Assembly (NCBI GenBank): GCA_903896925.1
Contig: CAITZM010000021.1
Span: 1 to 64,000 of the forward strand
DNA length: 64,000 bases
From: an uncultured Lentisphaerota bacterium
GTDB taxonomy: Bacteria; Verrucomicrobiota; Kiritimatiellia; CAIQIC01
Direction of reading: 5' to 3'
Part shown: positions 58,512 through 64,000 of the stretch, one piece after another
Position numbering within the stretch: position 1 is the stretch's first letter
Layout of the letters: every line of letters starts with the position of its first letter
The notes under the pieces: model-generated
Seen by the model: only the letters and a program-made list of their open reading frames with translations
Databases searched by the model: none
What the model was told of the DNA's origin: nothing
Position numbers and translations under genes: made by a program

Positions 58512-61295
58512 TCACTTTTTCCCTTTCGCGGGCTCCACGAAGCGGTCGTTCGGGCGCGACTGGGGCGGGTTGGTCGCCGCGGGGAAGCTGGGCCGGCCGT
58601 CCATGGTCAGCGGCGGCGCGCCGAGGCCGGTCCGGTCGAGTTGCGCCGGGCTTTTCTCGAGGCGGAGTCCGGCGATGATGCCGATGGGTTTGGCCAGCGA
58701 CGAACGCACCACGAGGAAAAGTTTTTGCGTGCCTTGCAGCGGCTCCAGTACCGCCGGAAACTCGCGCTCCGCACCGCTGGTGAAGCGCGGGTAGAACTCG
58801 CCGAGCTTGGCGCCATCTTTGCCACCGGCGCGGAGTTCGAGTTTGACCTCGTTCTTCTGGAGAGGCAGCAGGCCGCGGTATTGCTCGAACCGGGCATATT
58901 CGAAATCAATCGTCGGCCGGGAACTGCGGAACACGAGGAACACGTCATGGGTGCCGGCCGCCTGCGGCGCGAGCGCGGCGAGGACTTCGTTATAGATGCA
59001 GATGTGCTGGCTCTTGGGCGGAGGTTCGTCGGACTGCGGCAGCGCGACTTCGCCGACAAGCGGGCCATCCACTTTGTCCAGCCGGACCTCGACCTTCGCC
59101 GGCGCGTTGGTGAGGTTGCCATAGACGACGCGGAAGCGCTGGTAGCCCGCCCCCAGCGGAACCTGGTTGAAACGGATGAACGAGTTGCTGCCGACGTTGA
59201 AGAGGAAGGTCCACTTCTCCCTGAGGCCCGCGGACACCTCGTCGTTCTGGATCGAGTCCAACACGAGCGGATCGGTCGCGCGCTGATGGCGCGGCACATA
59301 ACCGGCGGACTTGTCGGTCTTGATCGCCACGCTCTTCTTGTAGGACGGCACGCCGTTGATCCCGTTGGCGGTGCAAGTGAGCCGGATGATTGCCGACTGC
59401 CAACCATCGGAGAAGTTGACCGTGCCTAGATCGAGCGCGTCACCATCCTTGAGGCTGCGCGCCGTCACCGGCAGTTCCTGCGCGACCAGTTGCGGCCACT
59501 TCGGCAACGGCGGCGGGCTGGCGAAGTCGTGACCGAAGCGGAACGGCTGGCCGCCGGGGAAATCTTCCGGCTTCAATGAGGCACTGGTGCGGGTGAAGTT
59601 CGGATGGAACGCGTTGTCGCGCGAGCGAACGTTGGCGCAACAGGTGTTGAACCACGCGCCAGCCTGATGCGAACCGGGCGCGGCCCACATGAGGTTGTGC
59701 TGGAAATCCAGATCGCAGGTGGCCTCGTCGTGATAGGCGATGCCGAGAATCGCTGTCGCCCCGCCCCTGCTCCAGCGCATCGCCGCGGTGTCGTAGCAAT
59801 CGTGCAGCACGTTGAAGATCTCCTGGCCGCGGACGCCGTTGAGGTTGCCGCCGCTGGCGCCGCCGCCGCTCAAGCCGCCGGCATCGCGCGTGAGCAGCAG
59901 GCAGTTGAAGCAGTGGTTGTGCGCGAACAAACTCGCGAGCGTCGGATAGGGCGCGCGCGTGCGCCCCGCGCCGGCCCAGTTGTCGCCCAGCATGGCAAAC
60001 CAGCACCGTCCCGCGTTGCAGATCGTGTTGTAGGTGAACGTGTGCCCGCCGTAATAGAAATCCGCCTCGGTGGGCGTCGTGATCGGATAGAGGTAGTGGC
60101 CCGCGTAGCTCGTCTGGTCAATCAGGCAGTTGTGCACCGTGTGCCGCAGGCCCTTGATGTGAAGACCCGCGCCGGCGCTGTAGCGGATGGCGCAGTTCAG
60201 GAAACGATTGTCGTGGCCGCTGACGTAGATGCCGGCCTCGCCCGCCTTGATCGTGTCGCGGCCTTTTTCAAGCTGCCCGGCTTCGTAATGATGAACGTAG
60301 TGCGAGATGTAGGCGAAGTCGCAACCGTCGAACGTGCAGTTCGCGGCTTGATCGAGCCGCGCCGAGGCGGCCCGCACCATCAGGCCGGTGACGATGATGT
60401 GCGACTGACCGGAAAGATCGAACGCCAGGGCGCGCCGCTTGGCTTCCACGCCGCGCGGTGCGCCGCCGTCGGGCGCGATGAAGAAAAGCGTGTTGTCCTG
60501 CCAATGCCATTCGCGCGGCTGGTCGAGCGCATGCATGTGCCCGACGATCATGCCGCGACCGTCCTGTGCCGACTGCGCATACTTCGCCCCATAGGTCGGG
60601 CCGAACCACCACGTCCGCGTGCGGTCACCGACGTTGATCTCGCCGGGTTTCGAGCTTTCGATGACGCCGGTCTGCACGCACCACGCCTCGTAATGCTCGC
60701 CGCAATAGAGCGCGCCCTTCCAGTAATTTTCCGGCTGGCCCTCCAGCAGCTTGCTCACGATGCGCCCCGGAATGTTGGTGCGCGTCTCCGCCGGAATCGT
60801 GAACTCGCCGAACGTCGGCCAGAGCGGCGCCAGCCCCGCGACAAACATCTCGCAGCCCGGCGACGGCTGGTTCGGGAAACGCGCCTCGATCATCACCTCG
60901 CCACCGGCGAACACTTGATTGCGCCCGAGCCCGAGCGTCCAGTTCATCGGCGCCTTCCAGATCTTTTTCGCCGCATCGAGCAGCGTCCAGCCGGTGACCG
61001 GCTCGCAGCCGCTGACGATGACCTGCTCGCTGTTGAACGGCTTGATTGTGATCGGCCGCTCCGCCGTGCCGCCGCGCGGAAACGTTACCGTCTCGCGATA
61101 GGTTCCGCCGCGCACCAGCAGCGTGTCGCCCGGCTGGAGCTTGTTCACCGCCGCCTGCAACGTGGCAAACGGCTGTGCGAGCGTACCGGGATGCGTGTCG
61201 TTGCCGTTGGGCGCGACACAAAAATCAGCCGCCCGGGTGTGGATGGCAACGAACGCCAGCGCGCTTGCAAGGATGCGGATGAGGATTGGGTTCAT
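58512..61295 (-). CDS. Secreted parallel beta-helix protein
   Basis: A 927-aa protein with the signal peptide ILIRILASALAFVAIHTRA. It starts FCVAPNGNDTHPGTLAQPF and LQAAVNKLQPGDTLLVRGGTYRE, the beginning of DUF1565/right-handed beta-helix proteins. Helix rungs run to about residue 600 (SGHDNRFLNCAIRYSAGAGLHIKG, HTVHNCLIDQTSYAG). A C-terminal beta-sandwich (about 700-880) resembles a CBM6/CBM35-type carbohydrate-binding module. Pectate-lyase-like or glycosidase activity is typical of the fold, but no catalytic set is recognised. It probably acts on the same extracellular glycans as its neighbours. Confidence 0.88.
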   Translation of the reverse strand: MNPILIRILASALAFVAIHTRAADFCVAPNGNDTHPGTLAQPFATLQAAVNKLQPGDTLLVRGGTYRETVTFPRGGTAERPITIKPFNSEQVIVSGCEPVTGWTLLDAAKKIWKAPMNWTLGLGRNQVFAGGEVMIEARFPNQPSPGCEMFVAGLAPLWPTFGEFTIPAETRTNIPGRIVSKLLEGQPENYWKGALYCGEHYEAWCVQTGVIESSKPGEINVGDRTRTWWFGPTYGAKYAQSAQDGRGMIVGHMHALDQPREWHWQDNTLFFIAPDGGAPRGVEAKRRALAFDLSGQSHIIVTGLMVRAASARLDQAANCTFDGCDFAYISHYVHHYEAGQLEKGRDTIKAGEAGIYVSGHDNRFLNCAIRYSAGAGLHIKGLRHTVHNCLIDQTSYAGHYLYPITTPTEADFYYGGHTFTYNTICNAGRCWFAMLGDNWAGAGRTRAPYPTLASLFAHNHCFNCLLLTRDAGGLSGGGASGGNLNGVRGQEIFNVLHDCYDTAAMRWSRGGATAILGIAYHDEATCDLDFQHNLMWAAPGSHQAGAWFNTCCANVRSRDNAFHPNFTRTSASLKPEDFPGGQPFRFGHDFASPPPLPKWPQLVAQELPVTARSLKDGDALDLGTVNFSDGWQSAIIRLTCTANGINGVPSYKKSVAIKTDKSAGYVPRHQRATDPLVLDSIQNDEVSAGLREKWTFLFNVGSNSFIRFNQVPLGAGYQRFRVVYGNLTNAPAKVEVRLDKVDGPLVGEVALPQSDEPPPKSQHICIYNEVLAALAPQAAGTHDVFLVFRSSRPTIDFEYARFEQYRGLLPLQKNEVKLELRAGGKDGAKLGEFYPRFTSGAEREFPAVLEPLQGTQKLFLVVRSSLAKPIGIIAGLRLEKSPAQLDRTGLGAPPLTMDGRPSFPAATNPPQSRPNDRFVEPAKGKK

Positions 61296-61319
61296 GGTGT
61301 GTTTTCTTTTGTGAGCGGA

Positions 61320-62567
61320 TTATTGAATGGTTCCGGCCAGCGCGGCCAGCGCGTCTATGAGCTTTTCGCCATCGCCGGCGGTGAAGCCGGCGGGCACGTT
61401 GCGCGCTTCGTGGCCACCTTCCTGCATGGCAGCGCGCGTGGGGCAGTAGCCATGCCAGCCGTTGGCGAGCGTGACCCAGAGCACCGGGGCCTTCAGCCGC
61501 GCACGCAGGGCGGCGCCGAGTTCGGCCATCAGCTCCACCGGCGCCGCGGCGATCCAGACATCGCCCAGCCGCCACATGGCGATTTCAAACTGTTCCCGGC
61601 CGAGGGTCACGGTCGTCGCCGCGCAAGCGAGACCGGTTTTTTTATCCGCGTGGACCGGGCGGACACCGCGCTGGAGCACGCCGATAAACGCGGACGCCGC
61701 CCGCGCCAGGCGCTGCACATTCTGGGTATCCTGCGAGGAGATCCACGGATTCACGTTGCCGCCCGCGCCCTGCAAAAATAAGGCGTGGCTATCGGGAAAT
61801 TCGGCTTCCAGCTGCGCGCAGGCGACGGCGGGGAACTCGCCGCTGATCAGCCGGTTGCCCTGCCCCAGCGTGACGGGATGAATACCGAGACTCCACAGCC
61901 AAAACTGGCGCGGGCCGTTGGACTGCCGGAACGCCAGCAGCGTCAGCGTCGGATCGGGCGCAGCCTCCGGCACCAGATCAGTGTTGATGTCCGGATTCCA
62001 GCACATGCGCGCCCGGCCCTCCACCAGCACGCGCCGATGGTAGCCGAGGCCGAGCGCGGACTCGCGCACCCAGGCGGTGGCCGGGAACGTCATGACCGCC
62101 GCCTTGCGGGCGGTATCGAGCGCGCGTTCCTCGATGCCCTGCAGATAAGCCGGCGTGCAGGCGGGGCCGGCGTGGGTGTGCGTCGTGGACACCAACACCC
62201 GCTCCGTGCCGATCTTGAGCTCCGCCGCGATCTTCGCGCGCAAGGCGAGCGCCCATTCGGTAGGCAGCACACAGAGATCGAACACGACGAGCACCGCGGG
62301 CGCGCCGTCGCGACGCAACGCGCAGGCGCGCACCGCCAGCGGATCGAGCACGCCATCGTTGCCCGGCCGCATCTTGAACGGATAGCCGAACAGATCGGCG
62401 GAACGCTCCGGCGTGATATCGGCCTTGGCAAAGCCGACCGCGAGGCGCAACGGATCGTTGGCGAGCGTGACCGCCTCCGGCGGCGACTGCGCCAAGCCCG
62501 CCGGCGCGGCCGCGAGGGCGGCGAACGCCAGCGCGCTCATGATGCTGCGGATGATGATGGGTTTCAT
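61320..62567 (-). CDS. Secreted neutral-ceramidase-like protein
   Basis: A 415-aa protein with the signal peptide IIIRSIMSALAFAALAAAPAGLA, starting at ATG 62567. It follows the N-terminal domain of neutral/alkaline non-lysosomal ceramidases: LAVGFAKADITPERSADLFGYP, RACALRRDGAPAVLVVFDLCVLP, VLVSTTHTHAGPA (zinc-binding His pair) and FLQGAGGNVNPW (the catalytic-Ser region in true ceramidases has GDVSPN, here GNVNPW). The nucleophile Ser is therefore not conserved, as in many bacterial paralogues of this family found in glycan clusters. An amidase or esterase on a sugar derivative is possible; ceramidase activity is not implied. Confidence 0.88.
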   Translation of the reverse strand: MKPIIIRSIMSALAFAALAAAPAGLAQSPPEAVTLANDPLRLAVGFAKADITPERSADLFGYPFKMRPGNDGVLDPLAVRACALRRDGAPAVLVVFDLCVLPTEWALALRAKIAAELKIGTERVLVSTTHTHAGPACTPAYLQGIEERALDTARKAAVMTFPATAWVRESALGLGYHRRVLVEGRARMCWNPDINTDLVPEAAPDPTLTLLAFRQSNGPRQFWLWSLGIHPVTLGQGNRLISGEFPAVACAQLEAEFPDSHALFLQGAGGNVNPWISSQDTQNVQRLARAASAFIGVLQRGVRPVHADKKTGLACAATTVTLGREQFEIAMWRLGDVWIAAAPVELMAELGAALRARLKAPVLWVTLANGWHGYCPTRAAMQEGGHEARNVPAGFTAGDGEKLIDALAALAGTIQ

Positions 62568-62605
62568 GGATTGATTTCGTTTGGTTGGTTGATCGGCAAC
62601 AGGAT

Positions 62606-64000
62606 CTATTTCACACGAAATTCGCCTTTCAATCGGATGTCTTCGGATGAGGCGCCGATCATCACGTTGAACTGGCCGGGCTCGACGACGCGGTTCAGGT
62701 TGGCGTCGAAGAGCGCCAACTCGTCGGGCGTCAGCCTGAAGGAGCAGGTTTTCGTTTCGCCGGGGGCGAGGTCGAGTTTGGCGAAGCCGCGCAGTTCCTT
62801 CACGGGCGTCGCGACGCTGCTGACGACATCCTCGATATAGAGCTGCACGGTTTCTTTTCCGCGTCGCCTGCCGGTGTTCGTCACGGTGCAGCGGACTTCG
62901 ACGCCATCCGCTGGGGCGATTTCGGCTGCGCTCACGTGCAGGTCGCGATATTCGAACTGCGTGTAGCTCAAGCCGTGACCGAACGGATAGAGCGGCGTGG
63001 CCTCCAGGTCCACATAAGCGCGCGGGCCCGCCGAGTTCAGCCAATGGCGCTTGGACTTTTTCGTATTGTAGAAGACGGGCAGTTGGCCCGCGTGGCGCGG
63101 CACCGTGACGGAGAGTTTCCCGCTGGGATTGATGTCGCCGAAGAGCACCTCGGCCACGGCCTGTCCGCCTCTTTCGCCGGGCAGCCACGCCTCGACAATC
63201 GCAGACACGTGTTGCGCGATCCAGCGCGTGGCCAGCGCGCGCCCGTTCACGAGCACGACCACGGCGGGCTTGCCGCTCGCCTGCACGGCCTCGACCAGTT
63301 CCTCCTGCAAGCCCGTCAATTCGAGCGTCGCCGAATCGCGGCCCTCGCCATCCGTGCCGGTCTGCTGGCCAATCCCGCCGCGATGATTTTCCCCGACCAC
63401 GACAATCGCCACATCGGCGGCGGCGGCGACCGCTTTCGCTTCGGCGAGCTGATGGAGCTGCGTGCCCTCGATCGCGCAGCCCTTGACGTAGTGCACCGCG
63501 ACCTCGGCGGGAACGGACTGCTTGATGCCCTGCAGGATCGTGACGATCGGCTGCGGGATGACTTCCGAAATGTAATCGCCAAGTTGGTTGCGCGGCTCGT
63601 CGGCGTTCGGCCCGATCACCGCGATGGAGCGGAGCGTCTTGCGCAGCGGCAACAGCTGGTTTTCGTTTTTCAGCAGCACGATGCTTTCGCGAGCCGCCTG
63701 CAAGGACAGGTCTTGGTGCGCGGAGCTGTGCACGACCCCGGTCGCCCGCTGCACGTCAACGTAGGGCCGCTCGAACAGGCCGAGCCGGAATTTCTGTTTG
63801 AGGATGCGCCGCACCGCGCGATCCACAAGGCTCTCGGAAATTTTGCCTTCGCGCACGGCAGCGATCAGGTCGAGCATGTAGCCCGATTCGTACGTGATGC
63901 CCACATCCACGCCCGCGGTCAGCGCCTTGATGCCCGCCTCCTTTTGCGATGCGGCCACGCCTTCATAGACGAGCGTCCCGATGCCACCGCCCTCCGCCAG
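62606..64000 (-). CDS. GH3 beta-glucosidase, C-terminal part (cut by window end)
   Basis: Partial: the frame stays open to base 64000, beyond the first Met-like codon at 63958, so the N-terminal domain lies outside. The visible part holds the end of the barrel (ALTAGVDVGITYESGY). The C-terminal alpha/beta sandwich of GH3 follows, with SIVLLKNENQLLPL, IAVIGPNAD and VVVGENHRGG; the acid/base Glu is expected in GTDGEGRDS. LPVFYNTKKS, YPFGHGLSYTQFEY and a terminal fibronectin-III-like domain complete it. It hydrolyses terminal beta-linked glucose or xylose from oligosaccharides. It is upstream of the ceramidase-like gene on the same strand, 38 bp away. Confidence 0.95.
   Translation of the reverse strand: MAEGGGIGTLVYEGVAASQKEAGIKALTAGVDVGITYESGYMLDLIAAVREGKISESLVDRAVRRILKQKFRLGLFERPYVDVQRATGVVHSSAHQDLSLQAARESIVLLKNENQLLPLRKTLRSIAVIGPNADEPRNQLGDYISEVIPQPIVTILQGIKQSVPAEVAVHYVKGCAIEGTQLHQLAEAKAVAAAADVAIVVVGENHRGGIGQQTGTDGEGRDSATLELTGLQEELVEAVQASGKPAVVVLVNGRALATRWIAQHVSAIVEAWLPGERGGQAVAEVLFGDINPSGKLSVTVPRHAGQLPVFYNTKKSKRHWLNSAGPRAYVDLEATPLYPFGHGLSYTQFEYRDLHVSAAEIAPADGVEVRCTVTNTGRRRGKETVQLYIEDVVSSVATPVKELRGFAKLDLAPGETKTCSFRLTPDELALFDANLNRVVEPGQFNVMIGASSEDIRLKGEFRVK

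Noticed and set aside
1..64000. tRNA, rRNA and riboswitch search by eye
   Set aside because: No cloverleaf with a TTCGAATC-type arm, no rRNA signature and no recognisable riboswitch core was seen; a covariance-model scan would be needed to exclude small RNAs.

Overview
The window is GC-rich DNA, most likely from the PVC superphylum and probably a Kiritimatiellota/Verrucomicrobiota relative. This is inferred from the many secreted carbohydrate-active enzymes without SusC/SusD or TonB partners, from DUF6259, DUF5107-TPR and DUF5696 proteins together with a XylR-type regulator, and from dispersed short palindromes of the type TTTTCCAAGGCTTGGAAAA. No rRNA, tRNA, CRISPR array or transposase gene was seen.

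Left part (1-9717). A less GC-rich phage-like patch holds a 26-bp tandem repeat and a split DUF551-like gene. It is followed by a GNAT acetyltransferase, a secreted HEFAH metallopeptidase-like protein preceded by a deleted remnant of a Cys/Met PLP enzyme, and a secreted LamG-like protein. A 1.4-kb repeat island carries REP-like elements. Then come aceE and aceF (pyruvate dehydrogenase E1 and E2) and a GIY-YIG protein. No E3 gene is adjacent.

Middle part (9718-41476). This is a large polysaccharide-utilisation region. It encodes a PL14-like lyase, a GH50-like agarase/galactosidase, a GH51 arabinofuranosidase, three SGNH esterases (one with two domains), a BNR-4 propeller, a GH42-like enzyme, a DUF4380-like mutarotase fold, DUF6259, DUF5107-TPR, two paralogous clan GH-A hydrolases (one with LamG), a GH106-like enzyme and DUF5696. 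Most are on the minus strand, have Sec signal peptides, and are joined by ATGA overlaps or gaps of a few bases.

Right part (41870-64000). A tightly coupled operon SDR - MFS - MBL-fold hydrolase - mandelate racemase/galactonate dehydratase-like enzyme runs divergently from a XylR/AraC regulator. It looks like an oxidative sugar to lactone to sugar acid to 2-keto-3-deoxy acid route for sugars released by the secreted enzymes. Then come a 1283-aa heparinase II/III-like protein, an NTF2-like protein, a secreted ADP-ribosylglycohydrolase, a MacB-type export set (adaptor, permease, ATPase), an alpha/beta hydrolase, a parallel beta-helix protein, a neutral-ceramidase-like protein and a GH3 beta-glucosidase cut by the window end.

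The most unusual signal is repeat DNA used as coding sequence. Palindromes spaced about 30 bp apart encode the hydrophobic core of the signal peptides of otherwise unrelated secreted enzymes (11223-13451, 27952-29556, 36205-38133, and a diverged copy in 22458-24629). In one of them a 272-bp element with perfect 16-bp terminal inverted repeats sits inside such a palindrome and keeps the frame open.
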